DNA of 63,169 bases from an uncultured Bacteroidales bacterium (GTDB lineage: Bacteria > Bacteroidota > Bacteroidia > Bacteroidales > UBA932). Made by a program: the position numbers and the translations under genes. Of the stretch, positions 1-7,937 are shown piece after piece (positions within the stretch are counted from its first letter, which is position 1; the number at the start of each line of letters is the position of its first letter). The DNA lies in contig CALVDR010000014.1 in NCBI GenBank assembly GCA_944326365.1, positions 1-63,169 on the forward strand. Direction: 5' to 3'. Below the pieces are notes generated by a model. The model ran no database searches and was not told the origin of the DNA. It was given only the letters and a program-made list of their open reading frames with translations.

Positions 1-91
1 GAGGACTTACCCACGGATTCGTTTTACGAATCCTCTAAAAGAGGTAGTTCTCTGAAATTCACTACGTTCTTTTCATCTAACTCACGTTAAA
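1..91. other. 3' flank of nrdD with two short palindromes
   Basis: No gene is seen. A perfect 7-bp inverted repeat with a 5-nt loop lies at 15-33 (GGATTCG/CGAATCC), and a 5-bp palindrome lies at 32-44 (CCTCT-AAA-AGAGG). They sit just downstream of the nrdD stop on the minus strand, so they may be mRNA 3'-end structures. There is no clear T-tract. Confidence 0.4.
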
Positions 92-2299
92 TTACTTGTG
101 GACGACGCGGTCCTTAAGTTCGGCCAGTTTCGCACTGTTCCACCTTTCGGTAGTCCCGACCAGATATCCTGTGATTCTCTGGAGCTTGTCTATATGCCTG
201 CTGTGGCATTTAGGGCATTCTTCCAGATCCTCGTCGGCATTCTCGAATCCGCAGTCCATGCAACGGTTCCTGTTGTGGTTTACGGAACCGTATCCCATGT
301 TGTACTTGTCCATCAGATCCACAATGGCCATGATAGCTTCAGGATTGTGGGTGGCATCCCCGTCGATTTCCACGTAGAAGATGTGTCCGCCGCCGGTCAG
401 GGCATGGTAAGGCGCCTCTACCTCTGCCTTGTGTTTCGGTGTGCAGTGATAGTATACCGGCACATGGTTCGAATTCGTGTAATACTCCTTGTCCGTCACG
501 CCCGGTATGATTCCGAATTTCTTCTTGTCCATCTTCGTGAAACGTCCGGCAAGGCCTTCCGCAGGAGTGGCGAGCACGCTGAAATTGTGCTGGAACCTTT
601 CTGAAAATTCGTTCACCTTGTCTCTCATGTAAGACACTATTCTGAGACCGAGTGCCTGGGCTTCTTCTGATTCTCCATGATGTTTGCCGATCAGGGCTAT
701 GAGCGCTTCCGCCAGACCGATGAAGCCGATTCCGAGCGTGCCCTGGTTTATCACGGATTCGATAGTGTCGTCTTCCTTCAGGTTTTCGCTGCCGAGCCAC
801 AAAGCGCCCATCAGAAGAGGGAACTGTTTTTTCAGGGCCGTCTTCTGGAAATCGTATCTTTCGCAGAGCTGCTTGGCGGTGATATTGAGCGCCCAGTCAA
901 GCTTTTCGAAGAACATCTGGATGCGCTTATTGTGGTCAGGCTCGCCCATGCATTCGATGGCCAGACGGACGATATTTATCGTGGTGAAGGAAAGGTTTCC
1001 GCGGCCGATGGAAGTCTTCGGCCCGAAACGGTTCTCGAACACTCTGGTGCGGCATCCCATCGTAGCGACTTCGTAGTTGTATCTCTCGGGATCGTCGGCC
1101 CTCCAGAGTTCGTGCCGGTTGAATGTGGCGTCCAGATTCAGGAAGTTAGGGAAGAATCTCCTGGCTGACACCTTGCAGGCAAACTTGTACAGGTCATAGT
1201 TCCTGTCTTCCGGCAGGTAGCTGACTCCTCTTTTCTTCTTCCATATCTGGATAGGGAAGATGGCTGTAGAGCCGTTCCCCACGCCTTCATACGTCGTGTT
1301 GAGGATTTCCCTTATGACGCAGCGGCCTTCGGCTGATGTGTCGGTACCGTAGTTTATGGAGCTGAACACCACCTGGTTCCCTCCTCTGGAGTGAATGGAA
1401 TTCATATTGTGCACGAATGCCTCCATCGACTGGTGTACGCGGCTTACGGTCATGTTTATGGCATGCTGGATCACCCTTTCCTCTCCCTGGATTCCGAGCA
1501 GGTCTCTCTTGATATAGTCATCGAGCTCTATGTCCTTCAGATGGCTGTAGTCCTTCCCCTCCATGTCGCTGATCTTATCTATCTCTTCATGGAAAGTCTT
1601 CCTGACGAACGGAGCCATATAGAAGTCGAATGCCGGTATGGCCTGGCCTCCATGCATCTCGTTCTGTACGGTTTCCATGGAAATACAGCCCAGAATGCTG
1701 GCAGTCTCTATCCTTTTGGCAGGACGCGACTCTCCGTGCCCGGCGAAGAAACCGTTTTTCAGAATCTTGTCCAGCGGATGCTGCACGCATGTAAGGCTTT
1801 TTGTAGGGTAGTAGTCTTTGTCGTGGATGTGGATGTAGCCGTTCCTGACAGCCTCTTTCACATCCTCCGACAGGAGACACTCGTCCACGAAGGACTTCGT
1901 GGACTCGGATGCGAATTTCATCATCATGCCGGCAGGGGTGTCGGCATTCATGTTCGCGTTCTCCCTGGTCACATCGGTCGCCTGGGCTTCGATGATTTCT
2001 TTGAATATCTCACGGGACTTTGCCTTTCTGGCCAGATTCCTCTGGTTCCTGTATGCTATGTATTTTTTCGCCACTTCCTTTCTCGGGCTGTTCATCAGCT
2101 CCATCTCCACATGGTCCTGGATGTCCTCCACACTCATGCTCTCAACGTCTATCTTGGCTATGGCGGCCGCGATTTCGGCAGCCAGTACTATGTCTTCCCC
2201 TTCTTCGGTAACGTTCATTGCCTTCAGTACGGCATCCACTATTTTTCTCTTGTCGAAATCGACAATACGCCCGTCACGTTTGATAACAAATCTGACCAT
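92..2299 (-). CDS. nrdD: anaerobic ribonucleoside-triphosphate reductase (class III, glycyl radical)
   Basis: Makes deoxyribonucleoside triphosphates from ribonucleoside triphosphates without oxygen, using a glycyl radical installed by the activase NrdG. The 735 residues are a normal full length. The N-terminal ~90 residues form an ATP-cone allosteric domain (MVRFVIKRDGRIVDFDKRK onward). The middle carries the barrel with catalytic cysteines (MGCRTR near residue 420). The C-terminus has a four-cysteine zinc site (CMDC...CPKC) followed by the glycyl radical motif RITGYLVG. nrdG is not in the window; it could lie beyond the left edge, downstream on the same strand. Long overlapping ORFs on the + strand are shadows. 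Confidence 0.97.
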   Translation of the reverse strand: MVRFVIKRDGRIVDFDKRKIVDAVLKAMNVTEEGEDIVLAAEIAAAIAKIDVESMSVEDIQDHVEMELMNSPRKEVAKKYIAYRNQRNLARKAKSREIFKEIIEAQATDVTRENANMNADTPAGMMMKFASESTKSFVDECLLSEDVKEAVRNGYIHIHDKDYYPTKSLTCVQHPLDKILKNGFFAGHGESRPAKRIETASILGCISMETVQNEMHGGQAIPAFDFYMAPFVRKTFHEEIDKISDMEGKDYSHLKDIELDDYIKRDLLGIQGEERVIQHAINMTVSRVHQSMEAFVHNMNSIHSRGGNQVVFSSINYGTDTSAEGRCVIREILNTTYEGVGNGSTAIFPIQIWKKKRGVSYLPEDRNYDLYKFACKVSARRFFPNFLNLDATFNRHELWRADDPERYNYEVATMGCRTRVFENRFGPKTSIGRGNLSFTTINIVRLAIECMGEPDHNKRIQMFFEKLDWALNITAKQLCERYDFQKTALKKQFPLLMGALWLGSENLKEDDTIESVINQGTLGIGFIGLAEALIALIGKHHGESEEAQALGLRIVSYMRDKVNEFSERFQHNFSVLATPAEGLAGRFTKMDKKKFGIIPGVTDKEYYTNSNHVPVYYHCTPKHKAEVEAPYHALTGGGHIFYVEIDGDATHNPEAIMAIVDLMDKYNMGYGSVNHNRNRCMDCGFENADEDLEECPKCHSRHIDKLQRITGYLVGTTERWNSAKLAELKDRVVHK

Positions 2300-2358
2300 A
2301 ATAAGAGATATTAATAAGTGTAGAAATTTTTATTTGTCATTAACATGGACAACGGGAG

Positions 2359-2366
2359 CAAAGATA
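2359..2366 (-). promoter_or_regulatory. -7 box of the nrdD promoter
   Basis: On the minus strand the bases read TATCTTTG, an exact match to the Bacteroidetes -7 element TAnnTTTG, about 60 nt before the nrdD start. No TTG element at the usual 19-21 nt spacing is evident. Confidence 0.6.
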
Positions 2367-2421
2367 AACCAATTATCCATACAATGTCGGACAATAGTGA
2401 TAAAAAGTTTTCCACAATGCA

Positions 2422-2459
2422 ATATTGCCCTGTTAACTCATTGGTTAACAGGGCAATAT
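2422..2459. repeat. perfect 16-bp inverted repeat with 6-nt loop
   Basis: ATATTGCCCTGTTAAC at 2422-2437 is followed by six bases and then its exact reverse complement at 2444-2459. No T-tract follows on either strand, so a simple intrinsic terminator is unlikely. It lies 10 bp outside the left 41-bp direct repeat and upstream of the nrdD promoter. It could be an operator or a scar of an element end. The stretch 2300-2630 holds no gene. Confidence 0.6.
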
Positions 2460-2468
2460 ATTAAACTT

Positions 2469-2509
2469 AAATTAGAAAAATTCAAAACTGGCTAACAATG
2501 CTGTTTCAT
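2469..2509. repeat. left copy of 41-bp direct repeat flanking the island
   Basis: Matches 18879-18919 in the same orientation at 38 of 41 positions; the mismatches are at repeat positions 12, 20 and 33. The shared core includes GGCTAACAATG. The two copies enclose a 16.4-kb block of accessory genes. Just inside this copy, 'TACCCAG' at 2527-2533 recalls the 'TACCCAG' near the 3' end of the phosphopantetheinyl transferase gene beside the other copy. This copy could therefore derive from that gene's 3' flank. Confidence 0.75.
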
Positions 2510-2540
2510 AATCCCAAAAGTTACGTACCCAGTTCATTGC

Positions 2541-2602
2541 CTGTTTTTTTAAGCAATTTTATGTAAAACTGCTGTTTTTTTAAGGCAATTTAGCTATATT
2601 TG
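2541..2602 (+). promoter_or_regulatory. promoter and 31-bp tandem duplication before the DUF4143 gene
   Basis: Two near-identical ~20-bp units begin at 2541 and 2572 (CTGTTTTTTTAAG then CAATTT); the second has one extra G. The second runs into TATATTTG at 2595-2602, an exact TAnnTTTG -7 box. CTG at 2572-2574 stands 20 nt upstream as a weak -33 element. The duplicated unit overlapping the promoter could be a regulator-binding site. Confidence 0.5.
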
Positions 2603-2630
2603 CTTATCGGAGACTTGAAAACATATAAAA

Positions 2631-3806
2631 ATGAAAGCATTACGGGAAAAATTCAAGATGCTGGTCAACGCGACAGATACTGCATATATCCGGAATATAC
2701 ATGATACCATATCCTGGAACGACCGTCTTGTCGGCATCCTCGGTGCCAGGGGTGTCGGTAAATCAACTCTTGTACTGCAACATATTAAACTCCACGATAA
2801 CATTGATACATCGCTCTATGTTTCGGCTGATGACATGTGGTTTTCAGCCCATACTCTTGTTGAACTGGCGGATTCATTCTATAAAGACGGAGGCATAGCC
2901 TTATATGTAGATGAAATCCACAGCTACAGAAACTGGTCACAGGAAATCAAGAATATCTATGACACATATCCGGGACTTCGGGTCGTGTACACCGGCTCAT
3001 CGGTCCTCGATCTGCAAAAAGGAGGCTATGACCTCAGCCGCAGAATGTTGGAGTATCAGATGCCCGGACTTTCCTTCCGTGAATATCTCGCATTGAGCCG
3101 GAACTTGGAAATTCCGGTACATACATTGGAACAGATCATATCCAACAATATAGATTTTCCTTATTCCGGATATCGTCCCCTTGCGCTATTCAAAGAATAT
3201 CTGCGCACAGGGTTCTATCCATATTTTAAAAACGGCAATTATTATCTGAGACTTGGCAATGTCATCAACCGCGTCGTGGAGCAGGACATCCCCAAATTCG
3301 CCGGTCTGTCAGTGTCTACGGCAGGCAAATTGAAAACATTGCTATACATCATAGCTCAAAGTGTCCCATTCAAGCCGAACTACTCGAAAATAGGGAAAGA
3401 TCTGGACATGCATCGCAATTATGTAGCAGATATTGTCGTCTGGCTGGAGAAAGCCGGTCTTGTCAATGTATTGAGGGATGATACAAAAGGTATCAGTCTG
3501 CTCGGGAAAGTCAACAAGATATATCTGAACAATCCCAATATTGCTTATGTCCTGTCTGACTCGGAGCCTGATATCGGAAATATACGGGAAACAATCTTTC
3601 TTGAATGGATGCGAGCCTCCGGGCACAATGTCACATCATCGCCAGTCGCAGACTTCAAGGCAGGAAAATATACTTTCGAAATCGGCGGAAAGAACAAGGG
3701 GCAGAAACAGATCTCAGGAACAGACAATGCCTATATCGTAAAGGATGATATAGAGTACGGCTCAAATAATGTGATTCCCCTCTGGGCTTTCGGCCTGATG
3801 TACTGA
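2631..3806 (+). CDS. AAA-type ATPase, DUF4143 family
   Basis: A 391-residue P-loop ATPase of the kind common and often dispersed in Bacteroidales genomes; its cellular role is not established. The Walker A motif is GARGVGKST (38-46) and the Walker B is LYVDEIH (91-97). A GSS sensor-like segment (VYTGSS) follows, then a winged-helix-like region with a DUF4143-type C-terminus ending in a possible nuclease-like fold (FEIGGKNKG near residue 345). It is transcribed toward the 12-gene operon, from its own promoter, and is the only + strand gene inside the island. I see no sequence link to the operon beyond sharing the interval between the direct repeats. Confidence 0.85.
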   Translation: MKALREKFKMLVNATDTAYIRNIHDTISWNDRLVGILGARGVGKSTLVLQHIKLHDNIDTSLYVSADDMWFSAHTLVELADSFYKDGGIALYVDEIHSYRNWSQEIKNIYDTYPGLRVVYTGSSVLDLQKGGYDLSRRMLEYQMPGLSFREYLALSRNLEIPVHTLEQIISNNIDFPYSGYRPLALFKEYLRTGFYPYFKNGNYYLRLGNVINRVVEQDIPKFAGLSVSTAGKLKTLLYIIAQSVPFKPNYSKIGKDLDMHRNYVADIVVWLEKAGLVNVLRDDTKGISLLGKVNKIYLNNPNIAYVLSDSEPDIGNIRETIFLEWMRASGHNVTSSPVADFKAGKYTFEIGGKNKGQKQISGTDNAYIVKDDIEYGSNNVIPLWAFGLMY

Positions 3807-3845
3807 CGGCAAAAAGGCTCCGAAGGTTTCAAGTCCCGGAGCCTG
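3806..3845 (-). terminator. rho-independent terminator of the 12-gene operon
   Basis: AGGCTCCG (3816-3823) and CGGAGCCT (3838-3845) form an 8-bp stem. Read on the minus strand, the stem is directly followed by TTTTTGCCG. This matches the end of the operon whose last gene stops at 3862. The weaker + strand reading could also stop the converging DUF4143 transcript. Confidence 0.75.
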
Positions 3846-3861
3846 AACAACCGAAATATCC

Positions 3862-4683
3862 TCACTTTTTTGAGATCCAAGATGAGATGATTGCGGATGT
3901 TTTTTTGTAATTATTCCAATCATTCTCATCTGCCAGGACCGCACTATATCGACTTATGCCGCCCAATTCAGTAACCACATAACCGCAATTCCGTATAAGC
4001 CCCACCGCATGGCACATATCTTCCAGTTTCCTGTAAAAACTCAAATTGTGGCCCGAAATAAACAGATGACATATTTCATGGAGGATTGTTTCCCTGACAT
4101 ATGCCGGAGGCAGTGCGATATTACGGACATTGATGTCGATTCGCTTCTCTTTTATATAGCACATACCTAATGCATTCATACGTCTCCTTACAACATTGAT
4201 TTCGCCTATCTTCGCTTTGAATATATCGGCATATATTTTTGTCTGGTTTATGACTGTCTCTGCGAAAGTGTCGCATAGAGCGTCCATCTGTTCAGCAACT
4301 TCCATATCCGACATGCCCAAAGCAGCAATATCAAGATCCATCAGCCGCAGCCATTCGGAATGGATGACATCAAACTTTTTCCCTATTGCATCTGACGGAG
4401 ATATCTCAGATATGACATTTTCTCTGATTCTTGAAAATTTTTCGATTCCGGAAAGAATGAAAGAAATGAATTTTTCCGGAGTCTTATTTTTTCGATAGTA
4501 TGTATAGGGATTCGACGGGAAGCAAACTGTCTTCCAATCTGCAATGACGTCACCATATTTCGTCGATACGAAGACAGTATGTTTCCCCATCACTACTTTT
4601 CCTGGCCATAATCTCTTCAGGCCATCCTTGAGTTCCCTTAAGAAATCAAGTTCAGAATCTATACTTTGCATATCGATGTCCAC
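3862..4683 (-). CDS. zinc metallopeptidase with HExxH motif (SprT/YgjP-like)
   Basis: Last gene of the operon, 273 residues from a GTG codon; an ATG four codons later (4671) is an alternative start. The motif HEICH at 202-206, with GH at 211-212 and FY shortly after, has the HExCH...GHxxxFW layout of the SprT/YgjP metallopeptidase group. No signal peptide is visible, so it is probably cytosolic. The N-terminal ~190 residues are charged and helical, and I do not recognise them. In an operon with a peptide maturase, an intracellular protease could remove a leader from the modified peptide, or act on another operon protein. That is inference from position only. Confidence 0.7.
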   Translation of the reverse strand: MDIDMQSIDSELDFLRELKDGLKRLWPGKVVMGKHTVFVSTKYGDVIADWKTVCFPSNPYTYYRKNKTPEKFISFILSGIEKFSRIRENVISEISPSDAIGKKFDVIHSEWLRLMDLDIAALGMSDMEVAEQMDALCDTFAETVINQTKIYADIFKAKIGEINVVRRRMNALGMCYIKEKRIDINVRNIALPPAYVRETILHEICHLFISGHNLSFYRKLEDMCHAVGLIRNCGYVVTELGGISRYSAVLADENDWNNYKKTSAIISSWISKK

Positions 4684-4706
4684 TACGTTTTAATACTTTG
4701 AAGTCT

Positions 4707-6023
4707 CTAATCCCAGTCAAAGTCATCGTTATATTGCTCACTTGCTCCAACTCTGTATGGTTTGTAGTCCGACCATGCGGGAATGTCGATGCCTTTCTTT
4801 TTCAGTTTCTTAACATATCTTGTCGCCCGACCTTCTCCGCCATATTCGTAATTCGCTTTTGCTTTGGCATAATCTCCTTCTTCGTCAAATATGTCGCCCA
4901 GAGCGCAATATGCTCTTTCTTTGGTATCTTCTTCATTTTCAATAAGATTACCGATATCTGTCCTGATTCTGTTGAAGTGATATCTTTTATCCATCGGAAC
5001 AGACACAATATCTATGACTCTGAAATAGCATTTTCTTGCGGCATCGTTATCCTTAGCTCTCCCGTCCCCGTTCCTGTACATGTCGCCAAGATAAAGATAC
5101 GCCTCTGCCCAATCCTGCTCCAACGCCTTTGACAACCAGTGCTCAAATTGACTGTCATCACGCCGGAAATGCACTGCGTCGCTTATCATCTTACCGTGAT
5201 ACGCTCTTGCCAAATCAAATTGCGCCTCGGCATGGCCTTGCGAGGCTGCGACTTTCAAGTATTTGACGATATTTTCTTCGACTTCCTCATTTGATATTTC
5301 GTTTAAACCGAACAGGAGCAAGAAGCCCTCACAAGACTTCCTTTCATCGTCATCCGTCGTACTATCTTGAATCTTTTCTTTATAATAACTTACATGTGTG
5401 AAAAATTGGTATGCTTCCCAACTTGAGTTCATTTCTCCGTTGTCCGATGCCCTTTTCATGCAATCAAAAGCCTCTGTGCAAGTGTTTTTCGAGTAAAACG
5501 ACGGATTGTCTTCCATGGCCGAATCATCACACCATAATTCAGAAAAACATGCCATCCAATACCTGTATGCAGTTATGTCATTGCCGCCTTTTGCTGAATT
5601 TTGCAGATCAAGGAGGATTTCTTCGTTTTTCTTTTCCTTGAATTCATCACTGTAATCCAATATGCCGAAATCCTTGTCAAACCCGAATTCGTCATAATTA
5701 GGATCGTCCAGCTCCTTCTGCCAGAAATAAGCAGACAATAACAGGGCATCTGTATTCCCATCATTTTTAGCCTTTGACAACCAGTCCAATCCCTTCCGCC
5801 TGTTGAGCCTGTCTTCTTCTTTTGACCAGAATCTGAATTGCTCGCCATAAAGTTCTTCCGCATGAGTGCGCAATGTCGGTTCATAAGCAAATGCGACCTG
5901 CAGTTGTGCAGCAGCATCGCCGGCTTCTGCCTTTTTTTTCAACTCCTCGAATTCGGTCTCAGTAAGGATGGTAGGGATAAGATAACGTTTCATATCAAAA
6001 ATCTGTTTTGTTGTAATATTCAT
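4707..6023 (-). CDS. Sel1/TPR-repeat protein
   Basis: A 438-residue protein built from Sel1-type helical repeats. Recognisable units include KAEAGDAAAQLQVAFAYEP, AASQGHAEAQFDLARAYHGK and WAEAYLYLGDMYRNGDGRA. Such repeats are protein-interaction scaffolds. It has no signal peptide and no enzymatic motif. It starts 1 nt after the stop of the upstream gene (stop at 6024), so translation is probably coupled. An ATG at residue 11 is an alternative start. It may hold together components of the operon's system, but the partner cannot be read from sequence. Confidence 0.85.
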   Translation of the reverse strand: MNITTKQIFDMKRYLIPTILTETEFEELKKKAEAGDAAAQLQVAFAYEPTLRTHAEELYGEQFRFWSKEEDRLNRRKGLDWLSKAKNDGNTDALLLSAYFWQKELDDPNYDEFGFDKDFGILDYSDEFKEKKNEEILLDLQNSAKGGNDITAYRYWMACFSELWCDDSAMEDNPSFYSKNTCTEAFDCMKRASDNGEMNSSWEAYQFFTHVSYYKEKIQDSTTDDDERKSCEGFLLLFGLNEISNEEVEENIVKYLKVAASQGHAEAQFDLARAYHGKMISDAVHFRRDDSQFEHWLSKALEQDWAEAYLYLGDMYRNGDGRAKDNDAARKCYFRVIDIVSVPMDKRYHFNRIRTDIGNLIENEEDTKERAYCALGDIFDEEGDYAKAKANYEYGGEGRATRYVKKLKKKGIDIPAWSDYKPYRVGASEQYNDDFDWD

Positions 6024-6632
6024 TCATTTAAGGACAAGGCCCTCTCTTAGCGCTTCATGCCAGAAATCCCATGAGAAGCCCGATGACGGGTGGAGTATAG
6101 GCATGACATGGACTCGTTTGCCTCCAGTCAGAGTGTATATCCATGTCTCCTGAAATGTGCCGTCAGGCAACTGCAAATCAGGGCCCTGACACCCTTCTTG
6201 AGGAAGATTGTTGTACAGACGCTTGCCCCATACGATAACGCAGTCCGGACAATATCGATCCAAGACTTCAAAAAATGCCTGGGCTGAATCTTTAAATTCT
6301 TCAACTGTAGGAGAAATCCGAGGACCGGTCATCGGTATCTGGACATAATTATAGAAGATCACGGAATTCCATAAATCCACCTTTCCCTGCCAATCAAGGA
6401 CCTTTCCTGCAAGAGCCCTTTCAAACTTGGTGTAGGTATTCTTATAATTTTCATGTTCTGCCGCAGGATCAAGCAGATTCTCTATGACCATTCTCGTTAC
6501 AAATGGAGTATCGTCCTCCGGCTTTGCACAATAATGGCTCTCCCCGAGAACAAGTATCTTCTTTCCTTCTATGCCATCGTTGTATTTCTTCCCTATCCTT
6601 GGCAGGAAATGAATATGACTCTCACTCCGCAT
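6024..6632 (-). CDS. uracil-DNA-glycosylase-like superfamily protein
   Basis: About 202 residues from ATG at 6632; a TTG six codons upstream is the alternative. An early strand-loop motif, KKILVLGESHYC, recalls the first nucleotide-binding segment of the UDG fold. The central block VDLWNSVIFYNYVQ, the strand CVIVWGKRLYNNL and a late HPSSGF (the HPS-like motif of the superfamily) complete the pattern. It is clearly related to the protein at 17866-18876, which shares GYR/IGKKY-type starts, xxDxWNSVxFYNYxQ and PDxxxxW. The natural substrate is unknown; many members of this fold are not confirmed DNA repair enzymes. The gene lies in the operon between the ATP-grasp enzyme and the Sel1 protein. 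Confidence 0.7.
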   Translation of the reverse strand: MRSESHIHFLPRIGKKYNDGIEGKKILVLGESHYCAKPEDDTPFVTRMVIENLLDPAAEHENYKNTYTKFERALAGKVLDWQGKVDLWNSVIFYNYVQIPMTGPRISPTVEEFKDSAQAFFEVLDRYCPDCVIVWGKRLYNNLPQEGCQGPDLQLPDGTFQETWIYTLTGGKRVHVMPILHPSSGFSWDFWHEALREGLVLK

Positions 6633-6656
6633 GGTTTTCAATCTCTTCAAGTCTTT

Positions 6657-7661
6657 TTATGAATTTGTTTTCATAATCATCCTGTCTGCCAGCCACTCCG
6701 CAATAGCTTCGGAAACAGGAAGTCCGGTTTCGATTTCCACCCAGAGCCACTGCCCGTTGGGATTGCATTCAAGGAAGACATATTCTCCGGAAGGAGTGAC
6801 GATGAAGTCGAAACATCCGAAGTTGAGGTTCATCTTCTTCAGAAAGACAAGGCACTTTTCCGCAATGTCATCCGGCAGGTCAAACCTGGACCATTTTATG
6901 CCATGCCCGTAGCCCTGCCGCCAGTCGATTTTACCGGTATCATCATCCTGGGCCTGAGAATCAATCCTGCAGGCGAACAGTTTGTCGCCCACTACAGTCA
7001 CCCTCAGTTCAAACGCCTTTTCGACATATTCCTGTGCAAAACTGACCGTCTGCGAAAATGCCTCATCGGGAATGGAACTCAGCGCCCCGGAAGGCACCCG
7101 CTGCGCATAAAACACATAATCCAAAGAAGATTCCTCTTGCCAGACATTGCCGTTTTCAATAGATTTCAGCAATATGTTCCCGTGCTTTGACGCCAAGTCA
7201 ATAAGCGGCTTCTTTAGATTGGAATAGCATGTTTCCGGGACTGCAAATCCTGCCTCCAGTGCCACTTTATGCTGCAGCATCTTCGAAGCAGCCACCCTGT
7301 CTTCCACGATACAACCTATCGAAGGTATGTCCTTCAGATAATAACGCAGGAAAACAAGGAAACCAAGAGCCTCCGAAAGATTGTGACTGTCAATCTCCGG
7401 AGTGCTCTTCAGAGGCAATTCCTCAGGTTTTTCCGGTCTTCTGTCCCAGAGTGCCGTTATGTCTGACCCTGTCACTTCCAGGCCATTCCGAATGTTCTTG
7501 AGGTGAAAGTCGCAATGTGCGGAATCGCCCCACCAGGCGAACTCATAGTCAGTCAGCAAGGCTTCCGTATTGAGTCTGAATACCGGCACACCTCTTCTGG
7601 TCAGAACATCGATGACAGGAGTCGGATGCACATCTTCCTTATTGCTGATTATAAGAATCAT
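6657..7661 (-). CDS. ATP-grasp peptide maturase (graspetide-type, MvdD/SAV_5884-like)
   Basis: A 334-residue ATP-grasp ligase. These enzymes join Thr/Ser/Lys side chains of a small ribosomal peptide to Asp/Glu side chains, forming ester or amide rings at ATP cost. Features seen: an N-terminal strand MILIISNKED with a following VIDVLTRRGVPVFRLNTE element as in peptide-maturing ATP-grasps; a WDRRP segment near residue 72; the ATP-binding core with ELRVTVVGDKLFACRIDS (218-235); and the metal and nucleotide motif DFIVTPSGEYVFLECNPNGQW (285-305). The upstream 86-codon ORF stops 3 nt before its start, the arrangement expected of a precursor gene. A general small-molecule ligase role cannot be excluded. 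Confidence 0.8.
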   Translation of the reverse strand: MILIISNKEDVHPTPVIDVLTRRGVPVFRLNTEALLTDYEFAWWGDSAHCDFHLKNIRNGLEVTGSDITALWDRRPEKPEELPLKSTPEIDSHNLSEALGFLVFLRYYLKDIPSIGCIVEDRVAASKMLQHKVALEAGFAVPETCYSNLKKPLIDLASKHGNILLKSIENGNVWQEESSLDYVFYAQRVPSGALSSIPDEAFSQTVSFAQEYVEKAFELRVTVVGDKLFACRIDSQAQDDDTGKIDWRQGYGHGIKWSRFDLPDDIAEKCLVFLKKMNLNFGCFDFIVTPSGEYVFLECNPNGQWLWVEIETGLPVSEAIAEWLADRMIMKTNS

Positions 7662-7664
7662 CCT

Positions 7665-7925
7665 TCAGACATTCTTCTGATCGTCAATCTGATTCTTCCT
7701 GTCCGGAACATTTGCTACCGTACCTACACCTGTCTTCTTCTTGGTTGTGGCTGTTTTCAGACTATAAGTCCCGACTGTCCTCATATCCATTACGGAAGTC
7801 TGACTCACCGGGTCATAGATGACTTTGTCCTCATCCTCCACAGCCACTATCCGTGACGGCTTCGTGCATCCCATCAGCAGGGGCATCACCGTCCCCGCAC
7901 TTGTTTTTGTTGAGTTGTAAAGCAT
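7665..7925 (-). CDS. candidate precursor peptide of the ATP-grasp maturase
   Basis: An 86-residue protein with no known domain. It ends 3 nt before the ATP-grasp gene and begins 12 nt after the 686-residue dynamin gene. A short hydrophobic N-terminal part (VMPLLMGC) is followed by an acidic VEDEDK, then VIYDPVSQTSV. From memory this YDPxxQ pattern resembles a conserved patch in actinobacterial ATP-grasp target peptides. The C-terminal half is rich in Thr and Lys, with near-repeats TVGT/GVGT and a few Asp residues near the end. This is the kind of residue mix that ring-forming ligases use. The precursor role is inferred from context and composition. Confidence 0.6.
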   Translation of the reverse strand: MLYNSTKTSAGTVMPLLMGCTKPSRIVAVEDEDKVIYDPVSQTSVMDMRTVGTYSLKTATTKKKTGVGTVANVPDRKNQIDDQKNV

Positions 7926-7937
7926 TGTTAAATATTT

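Noticed and set aside
1391..2314. 307-codon ORF on the + strand
   Set aside because: Antisense to nrdD; no domain and low-complexity His/Val content.
2422..2459. Intrinsic terminator
   Set aside because: No T-run on either side of the stem.
2469..2509. The 41-bp repeats as paired promoters rather than boundary repeats
   Set aside because: On the minus strand both contain TTG-N21-TAATTT, but the last part of the -7 box is off. The right copy would leave no room for a transcript start before the TTG start at 18876. Both readings could still coexist.
7665..7925. Lipoprotein reading of the 86-residue ORF (LLMGC looks like a lipobox)
   Set aside because: The preceding segment is too short and polar for a signal peptide, and the ATP-grasp neighbour gives a better explanation. 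Not fully excluded.
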